From the NCBI GenBank assembly GCA_043821725.1, contig JBDRCM010000013.1, positions 1-18,319 on the forward strand: 18,319 bases of DNA. The letters are read 5' to 3'. This document shows, in pieces, positions 6,350 to 12,500 of this stretch. The notes under the pieces were generated by a model. That model saw only the letters and a program-made list of their open reading frames with translations. It searched no databases and was not told the DNA's origin. This DNA is from CAYHSR01 sp043821725 (lineage in GTDB: Bacteria > Patescibacteriota > Patescibacteriia > Magasanikbacterales > GWA2-37-8). Each line of letters opens with the position of its first letter. Positions within the stretch are counted from its first letter, which is position 1. The position numbers and the translations under genes were made by a program.

Positions 6350-7927
6350 TCAGATTTTTGCGTTATAAATTTCCATTTTCATATTTTCATGCAGTTCAGA
6401 TAATTTATCAGTGATGGCAGAGTATTTTATGGATAATATGCGAGCGGCAAGCAAACCGGCATTTTTGGAATTATCAATTCCCACTGTAGCTACAGGCACG
6501 CCTTTTGGCATTTGTACCATTGATAGCAAAGAGTCAAGTCCTTGAAGAGCGTCTAGCTTGCGCGGGATTCCTATTACAGGCAAATCAGTTAAAGCGGCAG
6601 CCACTCCCGGAAGATGAGCTGCTCCGCCTGCACAGGCAATAATTATCTCAAGCCCTCTTTCACGCGCGCTTTTTGCGTATTCATACATAAGGTCCGGAGT
6701 TCTGTGAGCTGATACAACTTTTTTTTCATAAGGAATTCCAAATTGTTCCATAATTTGAATTGCAGGTTTTACAACTTCCAAGTCAGAAAAGCTTCCCATA
6801 ATTATGCCGACCAGTGGTTTTGTTCCAAGAGATATGTTTTTCGCGTCAGCGTTATTGGCGGTATGCATAGTTTGTGAATCTGCAATTGGTTGAATTTGTT
6901 CACTTGTTTTATTTTCAAATTCAATGTTAGAATCCGTATGAATTTGAGGGCTTGATTTTGTTGGTTGGGCATGATTTTTTATTTGGCTTTCCGTATCTTC
7001 CAGTAATTTTGCTGAATTTGCAAATTCAAATTTAAGTCCTGTAATCATTTCATAAAGGAGGATGTATCTTTTTGAAAGTTCAATTACCAGATTTTCAGGC
7101 GCATTCGGCAACTGTTCATCATTGTATGGATCGCAATTTTGTTTGAACCATAATCGCAGAAATTCTTTGTCAATATTTTCCGGTTCAATCCCATTTGCAA
7201 TGCGCTCTTCATAACTTGCTGACAGCCAGAATCTGCTTGAATCAGGTGTATGGATTTCATCAATAACCACAATAGCTCCGCTGGCGTCTCTGCCGAATTC
7301 ATATTTTGTATCAACCAAAATCAAGCCATTCTTTTTTGATTCGGCCTGCCCAAATCTGAATAATTCAAGGGCTTTTTCATGACAGTAATTCCAATCCGAC
7401 TGGCTCATTAAGTTGCTCTCAACAATTTCTTTCCCGCTGATATTTTTGTCATGCTCATCTGATTTGGTGGTAGGCGTTACAATTGGAGCGCCAAATTTTT
7501 CATTTTTTTTCATGTTATCAGGCAGGGGATTGCCACATAAGTTGCGAACGCCATTTTGGTAATTAACCCATGAGGAAGTACTGGTGGTGCCTGTTAAATA
7601 TCCGCGCACTACAAATTCAACGGGAAAGACCTCGCACTTTTTAACTAGCATTGTTATCGGATTTATAACTGCCACCATGTGATTTGGAACAATATGCGAA
7701 GTTTTTTTAAACCACCAAGCGCTTATTTGGTTTAATACTTGGCCTTTGAATGGAATTGAAGCCAAAATTCGATCAAATGCGCTCTGGCGATCACAGCTCA
7801 CGATTGCAAGCCCATCTCCAATATCATAAATATCCCTTACCTTGCCGGTTCTTTTTTCGCCGATTTGCAGATTAGTGGCTACAGTGCAGTTCTTTAGATT
7901 TTTTTGTATTATTTCTTGATAGTCCAT
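6350..7927 (-). CDS. purC-purE: PurC-PurE fusion: SAICAR synthetase joined to N5-CAIR mutase
   Basis: Residues 1-302 are a complete SAICAR synthetase of the longer ADE1-like type. It has GKVRDIY (28-34, nucleotide-binding loop), CDRQSAFD (45-52), VVRGYLTGT (106-114), DTKYEFG (206-212) and DEIHTPDSSRFW (223-234). Residues 371-525 are a complete PurE with MGSFSD (377-382), SAHRTPD (406-412) and CAGGAAHLPG (432-441). The SAHRTP and AGGAAHLPG motifs mark class I PurE (N5-CAIR mutase), not the class II AIR carboxylase found in animal PAICS, although the domain order is the same. Class I normally needs PurK, which is not in the window. A 68-residue linker (303-370) rich in S, T, N, Q and D separates the halves. 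The gene starts 9 bases after the purA-purM stop and is the last gene of the minus-strand operon. The two halves catalyse consecutive steps, N5-CAIR to CAIR to SAICAR. Confidence 0.95.
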   Translation of the reverse strand: MDYQEIIQKNLKNCTVATNLQIGEKRTGKVRDIYDIGDGLAIVSCDRQSAFDRILASIPFKGQVLNQISAWWFKKTSHIVPNHMVAVINPITMLVKKCEVFPVEFVVRGYLTGTTSTSSWVNYQNGVRNLCGNPLPDNMKKNEKFGAPIVTPTTKSDEHDKNISGKEIVESNLMSQSDWNYCHEKALELFRFGQAESKKNGLILVDTKYEFGRDASGAIVVIDEIHTPDSSRFWLSASYEERIANGIEPENIDKEFLRLWFKQNCDPYNDEQLPNAPENLVIELSKRYILLYEMITGLKFEFANSAKLLEDTESQIKNHAQPTKSSPQIHTDSNIEFENKTSEQIQPIADSQTMHTANNADAKNISLGTKPLVGIIMGSFSDLEVVKPAIQIMEQFGIPYEKKVVSAHRTPDLMYEYAKSARERGLEIIIACAGGAAHLPGVAAALTDLPVIGIPRKLDALQGLDSLLSMVQMPKGVPVATVGIDNSKNAGLLAARILSIKYSAITDKLSELHENMKMEIYNAKI

Positions 7928-7936
7928 AATATTTTC

Positions 7937-10297
7937 TTAAATAAAGCGCACTCTGTTCATTACAGGAGTTATCTTGCCGATTTCATATGCCTTTTGATCT
8001 TCGTTAGAACTTATGATTTCAAGAACACGAGCGCTGTCTTCCTGTCTGACAATCAACATCATTCCGATCCCCATATTGAACGTTCTGAACATTTCCGCTT
8101 GATCAAGATTTCCAAGGCGTTGCATCACTTCAAAGACAGGCAGGATTGGCCATGTGCCTTTTTTAATTTCCGCATCACAGTTATTTGGCAGAATTCTTGG
8201 AATATTATCTGTAAAGCCGCCTCCGGTTATGTGCGCTATTCCTTTAATAATAATTCCTGCGCCAAGGATTGACTGCACCGGTTTTACATAGCTTAAATGC
8301 GGTTCCAAAAGAGTAAGTCCTACATTTTTCTCAAGTTCAAAAACTGTTGAATCCGGCTTATATCCGTTTAGTTCAAAAAACAGTTTTCTGGCGAGCGAAT
8401 AGCCATTTGTATGCAGGCCGTTGCTCGCAATGCCAATGATTGAATCTCCGGGCGTGATATCTCGGCCATTTATTATTTTTGATTTTTCAACAACTCCGGT
8501 TACGCATCCCACTATGTCATGCTCGCCCGGCATATATACTCCGGGCATTTCAGCTGTTTCACCGCCTATAAGAGAAACATTATTGATTTTGCATGCCAAA
8601 GCCATGCCTTTAATTATTTCATCCATTATTTCCGGTTCAAGTTTTTCATTGGCCACATAATCCAAGAATGTAATGGGCTTGGCTCCCATTGACAGGATGT
8701 CATTGCAACAGTGGTTTACAATATCAAGCCCGAGCGTGTCGTATTTGTTTAGCGCCTGAGCTATCATTAACTTTGTACCGACCCCGTCAATGCTCTGTAC
8801 CATTATTGGATGGTCATAGTCCTTAATTGCTTCCTTAATATCAAAAAGAGCGCCATATGTCCCAAGTCCTGTAAGAACATGCTTGGAAAACGTGCTTTTA
8901 ACATTATCCTTAATCAGTTCAACTGATTTGTTGCCGGCTTCAATGTTAACGCCGGCTGACTTGTATGTAATGTCCATATCATTTTGGTTAGATGAATTAC
9001 TATTTTTTTTTATGATGGTCATTTTACGCTCAGCTCCAACCGATACTATTGAAATTGGGCAGTGAATTTCCTCTTCAATATAGCTTATGAATTTTTTTAT
9101 TTCAGTTGGCATATATTCATAGCCGGAATTGACAATTTTAAGCCATTCTTTTTTTTCAAGATTGGGCCATCCTTTAAAACAGCGATAAACAGGGCGCGCT
9201 TTTCTAAAATCAAGTATGTTAGCCGGCATTTCGTTTATAAATTTGCCGTCAATCTCATATTGAATGCATACTTTTATTTCTTTTGTTCCCGCAAGCACAT
9301 CCAATTTTGTAAGAGCTAAGTCAGTAAGTCCGCTTGTTCTGACTGACTGACGCAACTGCACCAAATCAAGCCATCCAACTCGCCTGGGTCTGCCCGTTGT
9401 TGTGCCATATTCGCCTCCTTTTTCGCGCAATTCATCAGCTTCAGAGCCATGTATTTCACTTACGAAAGGGCTTTTTCCAACACGGCTTACATAACATTTT
9501 GCAATGCCTATTACTCTCTGATTTTTGTTTAAGTGGATGCCTGTCCCTATTGACGCTTGTCCAGCTATAACATTAGTTGAAGAGGTGTGAGGGTATGCGC
9601 CATGATCAACATCCAAAGACATTCCTTGCGCACCTTCAAATAAAATCTTTTTTCTATTCTTAAGCGCATTTTCCAGCTCAATATCCACATCAGCCACGTA
9701 TTTTTTTAGTTGCCTGCCATAATCAAGATATTCTTCGAGGATTGCAGGCAAAAGTTTGCTGTAATATGTATCAAATACTTTTTCCAAAATATTTTTGTTA
9801 AACCAATAGGAAATCTTCAGTTTTTCCAGCAATATGCTTTCATTAAGCAAGTCGCCTATGCGTATTCCATGCCTATACGCTTTATCCGCGCATACCGGCG
9901 CTATGCCTCTTCCGGTACTGCCGGCGGCCAGATCGCCTTGATGCCTTGAGATTGCTATATCCATTTCCTTATGGTAAGGCATGATGCAATGGGCACGCGG
10001 GCTAATGGCGAGATTCGGTTGTATTCCTTTTTGTTTTAATTCATTTATCTCATTAAGTAGGACGGCCGGATCCACAACAACTCCGTTGCCAATAACGCAT
10101 CTGCATTTGGAAAACAAAACACCTGATGGTATCAAGTGCAGTTTGTATGTCTGTCCCTCGGCAATAATTGTATGCCCGGCGTTGTTTCCGCCTTGGAATC
10201 TCACAACATAGTCGGCTTGGCCGGCAAAAAAATCAGTTATTTTCCCTTTACCCTCATCCCCCCACTGAGCGCCTACAATCACGGTGATCGGGTTCAT
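7937..10297 (-). CDS. purA-purM: PurA-PurM fusion: adenylosuccinate synthetase joined to AIR synthetase
   Basis: Residues 1-426 form a full-length adenylosuccinate synthetase with the GTP-binding loop GAQWGDEGKGKITD (9-22), NNAGHT (38-43), STGRGIAP (127-134), FEGAQG (220-225), TSSTN (238-242) and GTTTGRPRRVGWLDL (298-312). Residues 441-786 form a full-length AIR synthetase (346 residues, as in stand-alone PurM) with TYKSAGVNIEAGN at its start, DGVGTK (504-509), a GLDIVNHCCNDIL stretch (523-535), GGETAEMPGVY (578-588) and later GGGFTDNIPR. The join is a short K/N/S-rich stretch (about 427-440). PurA makes adenylosuccinate from IMP on the AMP branch; PurM closes the imidazole ring of AIR much earlier in the pathway. 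The frame is open throughout. M441 (codon at 8977-8975) could in principle be an internal start, but no Shine-Dalgarno precedes it. The gene starts 16 bases after folD. Confidence 0.95.
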   Translation of the reverse strand: MNPITVIVGAQWGDEGKGKITDFFAGQADYVVRFQGGNNAGHTIIAEGQTYKLHLIPSGVLFSKCRCVIGNGVVVDPAVLLNEINELKQKGIQPNLAISPRAHCIMPYHKEMDIAISRHQGDLAAGSTGRGIAPVCADKAYRHGIRIGDLLNESILLEKLKISYWFNKNILEKVFDTYYSKLLPAILEEYLDYGRQLKKYVADVDIELENALKNRKKILFEGAQGMSLDVDHGAYPHTSSTNVIAGQASIGTGIHLNKNQRVIGIAKCYVSRVGKSPFVSEIHGSEADELREKGGEYGTTTGRPRRVGWLDLVQLRQSVRTSGLTDLALTKLDVLAGTKEIKVCIQYEIDGKFINEMPANILDFRKARPVYRCFKGWPNLEKKEWLKIVNSGYEYMPTEIKKFISYIEEEIHCPISIVSVGAERKMTIIKKNSNSSNQNDMDITYKSAGVNIEAGNKSVELIKDNVKSTFSKHVLTGLGTYGALFDIKEAIKDYDHPIMVQSIDGVGTKLMIAQALNKYDTLGLDIVNHCCNDILSMGAKPITFLDYVANEKLEPEIMDEIIKGMALACKINNVSLIGGETAEMPGVYMPGEHDIVGCVTGVVEKSKIINGRDITPGDSIIGIASNGLHTNGYSLARKLFFELNGYKPDSTVFELEKNVGLTLLEPHLSYVKPVQSILGAGIIIKGIAHITGGGFTDNIPRILPNNCDAEIKKGTWPILPVFEVMQRLGNLDQAEMFRTFNMGIGMMLIVRQEDSARVLEIISSNEDQKAYEIGKITPVMNRVRFI

Positions 10298-10313
10298 ATT
10301 GTGTTTAATGTTT

Positions 10314-11168
10314 TTAATTTTTCAAATTGTGAATTTTTTTTGCGCATAAAATAGTGTTCCATAGCAGTCGCGCCACTGTAATAGGTCCGACTCCGCTCGG
10401 AGTTGGAGTAACAAATGCGCCGGCTTGCGCGATTTCTTCAACATTTACATCTCCATACATCTGGTTGTTTTCAAAGCATATTCCGGTGTCAATAACAATA
10501 GTTCTTGGGCTTACCATGTTTCCGCGTACAAGGTCTTTTTTTCCAACTCCGCTGACAATGATATCCGCATTGAGGCATTTTTCAGCTGTATCGCGCGTTG
10601 CGCTGTTGCATACTGTGACTGAACATCTTTCGTTCATCAGCATTATTGCGAGCGGTTTCCCAACCAAAGCCCCCATGCCCAATATGGTAGCATTTTTGCC
10701 TGGCAAGTCAACCCCTAATTCTTTTAAAATAGTCATTACAGCCCCGGGAGTGGGCGGAACCATAAAATTCGTTTTCATGACAAGTTTTCCCAAATTAATG
10801 TCAGTAAGGCAGTCAACATCTATTTTGGGATCAATTGCATTTAGAACCGCCGGAGTATAAAGGTGCTCAGGCAAAGGAAGCTGGACAATCAACCCGCAAA
10901 TATTATCATCTTTTTGTATTTCAATAATTTTTGAGATAAGTTCATCCTGCGAAATTTTCTCCTCTATTTCCAGCATCACAAATTCAATGCCCGCTTTTTC
11001 AGCTGCTTGCTTTTTTTTGCGTACATATATTTGAGACGGTTTGTCATCTCCAACTAAAACAACAGCCAATTTTGGATGAATTCCGGCTTTTTTCAGCTTT
11101 TCAACTTCCAAAGCTGTTTTTTCTTTAATTTTGGTGGCAATTGGTTTGCCTTTTATAAGTTGTTCCAT
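10314..11168 (-). CDS. folD: FolD: methylene-THF dehydrogenase / methenyl-THF cyclohydrolase
   Basis: The 284-residue protein has normal FolD length. Catalytic YxxxK is present (Y48, K52), as are VQLPLP (95-100), D119 within KIDVDCL, and the C-terminal signature as TPTPSGVGPITVARLLWNT. Several sites differ from the textbook enzyme. PPTPGAV replaces PCTPxG, GMGALVGKP (164-172) replaces GRSxxVGKP, CNSATRD replaces CHSRT, and PSGVGPIT replaces PGGVGPMT. The lost Arg and Ser of GRS normally sit in the dinucleotide-binding loop, so cofactor choice may differ. FolD interconverts methylene-, methenyl- and 10-formyl-THF; formyl-THF feeds two steps of purine synthesis, which suits its place directly upstream of purA-purM and purC-purE. 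Confidence 0.94.
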   Translation of the reverse strand: MEQLIKGKPIATKIKEKTALEVEKLKKAGIHPKLAVVLVGDDKPSQIYVRKKKQAAEKAGIEFVMLEIEEKISQDELISKIIEIQKDDNICGLIVQLPLPEHLYTPAVLNAIDPKIDVDCLTDINLGKLVMKTNFMVPPTPGAVMTILKELGVDLPGKNATILGMGALVGKPLAIMLMNERCSVTVCNSATRDTAEKCLNADIIVSGVGKKDLVRGNMVSPRTIVIDTGICFENNQMYGDVNVEEIAQAGAFVTPTPSGVGPITVARLLWNTILCAKKIHNLKN

Positions 11169-11206
11169 GGCATTTTTACTGGATCAACATTTTCATATTA
11201 GCATAA

Positions 11207-11920
11207 CTATTTTTTCCAAGCAAATGTGCGAGTAAATTTAAGCTTTAGCATAACGCTGAAAAATTCAAATATGTCTTTATTGTTTAATTTTGATGCCCCG
11301 CGTTTTCTGTCAACAAATACAACAGGCAATTCTTTTACAGTGTAGCCGGCTTTTTCAACGAGCCATAACATCTCTTCTTGAAAGGCATAACCGTCGCTTT
11401 TTACAGCATCCAAGTTGATGTTAGTGAGAACTTTACGCCTGAATATTCTAAATCCTGAAGTAACATCCTTTGCGCGAAGTCCGAGCAGGAAACGGGCAAA
11501 CCACATTGCGCCGTTTGACATGAATTTTCTTGTCCAATTCCAACCCTCTATTCTGCCGTGCCTAATTTTGCGCGACCCAATAACAAGATCAGCTGTCTGC
11601 GCGGCTTCAATCATGCGTAAAAGGTCGGACGGATTATGTGAAAAGTCAGCGTCCATTTGAGCTATTAAATCCGCTTCCATTGAAAGAGCTTTTTTAAATC
11701 CAACTATATATGCCGATCCAATGCCTCTTTTGCACGGTCTTTTAATCAAGCTTACAGGATAAACTTGAGATAGCTCTTCAACTTCGTCAGCAGTTCCATC
11801 AGGTGAGTTGTCATCAACTGTTATTACATTCAAATCAGGTATGTTCATCCTAAAAATTGCCTGTATTAGGCCTTTGATATTTTCTCTTTCATTGTATGTT
11901 GGAATAACAATAATAATCAT
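11207..11920 (-). CDS. GT2 glycosyltransferase, polyprenyl-phosphate mannose synthase-like (DPM1 type)
   Basis: The 237-residue GT-A enzyme shows VIPTYNERENI (5-15), VDDNSPDGTAD (35-45) and the metal-binding MDADFSHNP (89-97, a DxD motif), then DVTSGFRIFRR, GYAFQEEML and the FVDRKRGASKL motif near the end. All are characteristic of dolichol/polyprenol-phosphate mannosyltransferases. There are no C-terminal membrane helices, so it matches the short soluble form. It should transfer a hexose from a nucleotide sugar to a polyprenyl phosphate at the inner membrane face, giving donors for GT-C enzymes. The exact sugar (mannose or glucose) cannot be fixed from sequence. It is the first gene of the minus-strand set; folD follows after 38 bases. 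Its promoter lies only 6 bases ahead of the ATG, so the mRNA is probably leaderless. Confidence 0.9.
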   Translation of the reverse strand: MIIIVIPTYNERENIKGLIQAIFRMNIPDLNVITVDDNSPDGTADEVEELSQVYPVSLIKRPCKRGIGSAYIVGFKKALSMEADLIAQMDADFSHNPSDLLRMIEAAQTADLVIGSRKIRHGRIEGWNWTRKFMSNGAMWFARFLLGLRAKDVTSGFRIFRRKVLTNINLDAVKSDGYAFQEEMLWLVEKAGYTVKELPVVFVDRKRGASKLNNKDIFEFFSVMLKLKFTRTFAWKK

Positions 11921-11926
11921 GGTGCT

Positions 11927-11954
11927 ATTATATCACAATGGAATGTTGAAACAA
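11927..11954 (-). promoter_or_regulatory. Extended -10 promoter for the GT2-folD-purAM-purCE operon
   Basis: Read on the minus strand, TATAAT (11932 down to 11927) is preceded by TG-A, giving the extended -10 form TGnTATAAT. A TTGTTT at 11954-11949 stands at a 16-base spacing as a partial -35. Only six bases (AGCACC) separate the -10 box from the GT2 start codon, so transcription would begin at or beside the A of the ATG. Confidence 0.7.
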
Positions 11955-11995
11955 ATGTGTATGTATCTTCTGTATTTTTTTGTGATTCGTAATCA

Positions 11996-12024
11996 TTGAC
12001 AAAAATCAAAAAAATCATTATAAT
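11996..12024 (+). promoter_or_regulatory. Perfect-consensus sigma70-type promoter upstream of the purL leader
   Basis: TTGACA (11996-12001), a 17-base spacer and TATAAT (12019-12024) match the housekeeping consensus at all 12 positions. The predicted start is near 12031, about 470 bases ahead of purL. It is back-to-back with the minus-strand operon promoter, with about 40 bases between them. This is the best promoter match in the window, so its transcript is probably abundant. Confidence 0.85.
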
Positions 12025-12061
12025 CATGTGCAGTCAAGTTCAAAAAGGCACAACCAGTAGT

Positions 12062-12100
12062 TCATTTTCCGAGGGAGAATTCCATGTTTGATATCAAGCC
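12062..12100 (+). repeat. Imperfect repeat around an ATG, copy 1
   Basis: TCATTTT, then CCATGTTTGATATCAAGCC, is matched at 12309-12344 by TCATTTT, then CCATGTTCGGATTTCAAGCC. The ATG in this copy has a good Shine-Dalgarno (GAGGGAG, 6 bases before it). TTCA/TGAA and TCCG/CGGA can pair around the segment (12061-12108). Confidence 0.4.
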
Positions 12101-12323
12101 GGATGAATGTTCATTAGTTGTCGGCCCTGTTCCAGTTGCGAGCCCGGCAAAATGCGTATTAGAACAAAAAGGGTGCAAAGGCGCAGCTAATGTTTTTGTC
12201 ATTGGTTTAACAGAAACATTGCCGTGTTGCGAAAATTTTTTGTGCTTCAAAATGGCCAGCAATCGCGCTTGGCCACAAAAAAAATCAAAGGAGGATGCCG
12301 GTGGCGCGTCATTTTGGCTTTGA
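12084..12323 (+). CDS. Possible small Cys-containing protein, function unknown
   Basis: This 79-residue ORF is preceded by GAGGGAG six bases before the ATG, one of the few convincing Shine-Dalgarno sites in the window. It lies about 50 bases downstream of a perfect promoter. The protein starts MFDIKPDECSLVVGPVPVAS and carries six cysteines (9, 24, 31, 48, 49, 54), including PCCENFLC. No membrane helix or signal peptide is visible and I recognise no family. Doubts remain: an ORF of similar length (88 codons) is open on the opposite strand, the 3' end runs into a strong hairpin (12312-12348), and the ATG context recurs 240 bases downstream with a one-base shift that would break the reading frame. 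The region could instead be a structured RNA leader of purL. I rate protein and RNA about equally. Confidence 0.4.
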   Translation: MFDIKPDECSLVVGPVPVASPAKCVLEQKGCKGAANVFVIGLTETLPCCENFLCFKMASNRAWPQKKSKEDAGGASFWL

Positions 12324-12344
12324 TCCATGTTCGGATTTCAAGCC
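12309..12344 (+). repeat. Imperfect repeat around an ATG, copy 2
   Basis: This is the second copy of the segment at 12062-12100. CCATGTT[C/T]G then AT[T/A]TCAAGCC is shared, with one inserted G. The ATG here (12327) opens only a 23-codon frame and has no Shine-Dalgarno. The copy lies inside the strong hairpin at 12312-12348. Confidence 0.4.
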
Positions 12345-12348
12345 AAAA
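12312..12348. other. Strong hairpin in the purL leader
   Basis: TTTTGGCTT (12312-12320) pairs perfectly with AAGCCAAAA (12340-12348). Inside, after a small TG/TTC internal loop, ATCC (12323-12326) pairs with GGAT (12333-12336) around the loop ATGTTC. The 3' side runs into an A tract, so it is not a terminator on the plus strand. It overlaps the stop codon of the 79-residue ORF. A further possible stem upstream (12251-12273: TGGCCAGC with GC-T-TGGCCA) adds to the structured look. Confidence 0.5.
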
Positions 12349-12361
12349 AACAGGCATTAGG

Positions 12362-12431
12362 GACAAAGATCATCCCTCTTGTCTTAAATTCCTTTTAAAA
12401 GGCGGTTTCACCAAATTATTGGGAATTTAAG
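12362..12431 (+). other. Structured segment: two adjoining hairpins ahead of the purL promoter
   Basis: GACAAaGA (12362-12369) pairs with TCTTGTC (12377-12383) with one bulged A. Next, CTTAAATTCC (12383-12392) pairs perfectly over 10 bp with GGAATTTAAG (12422-12431), enclosing a 29-base loop that starts TTTTAAAAGG. After this come AAGGAG (12434-12439) and a four-codon ORF (MIFC, 12447-12461) with a T6 run at 12451-12456. The layout resembles a leader that could end transcription or gate ribosome access, but it matches no riboswitch class I know. Confidence 0.45.
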
Positions 12432-12457
12432 ATAAGGAGTTAAGGGATGATTTTTTG

Positions 12458-12487
12458 TTGACACTATGTTCGCTCAAATGGTAACAT
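12458..12487 (+). promoter_or_regulatory. Promoter directly ahead of purL
   Basis: TTGACA (12458-12463) is a perfect -35; TAACAT (12482-12487) is a 4-of-6 -10 at an 18-base spacing. The predicted start near 12494 leaves only about 6-7 bases before the purL ATG at 12501, with no Shine-Dalgarno, so this transcript would be nearly leaderless. It would free purL from whatever control the upstream leader exerts. Confidence 0.6.
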
Positions 12488-12500
12488 CTAAAAATACAGT

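Noticed and set aside
7937..8977. Separate purM gene starting at M441
   Set aside because: The frame is continuous with purA and no Shine-Dalgarno or stop separates them. A fusion is the simpler reading, though internal initiation is not excluded.
12062..12328. Minus-strand 88-codon ORF opposite the 79-codon ORF
   Set aside because: No promoter or Shine-Dalgarno on that strand. The frame looks like an antisense shadow of the plus-strand ORF.
12312..12348. Intrinsic terminator
   Set aside because: The stem is strong but is followed by an A tract on the plus strand and no T run on either strand.
12031..12500. Known riboswitch (purine, ZTP, THF) upstream of purL
   Set aside because: None of the conserved core motifs I know for these classes could be found. 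The stems present do not match their layouts. An unknown leader RNA remains possible.
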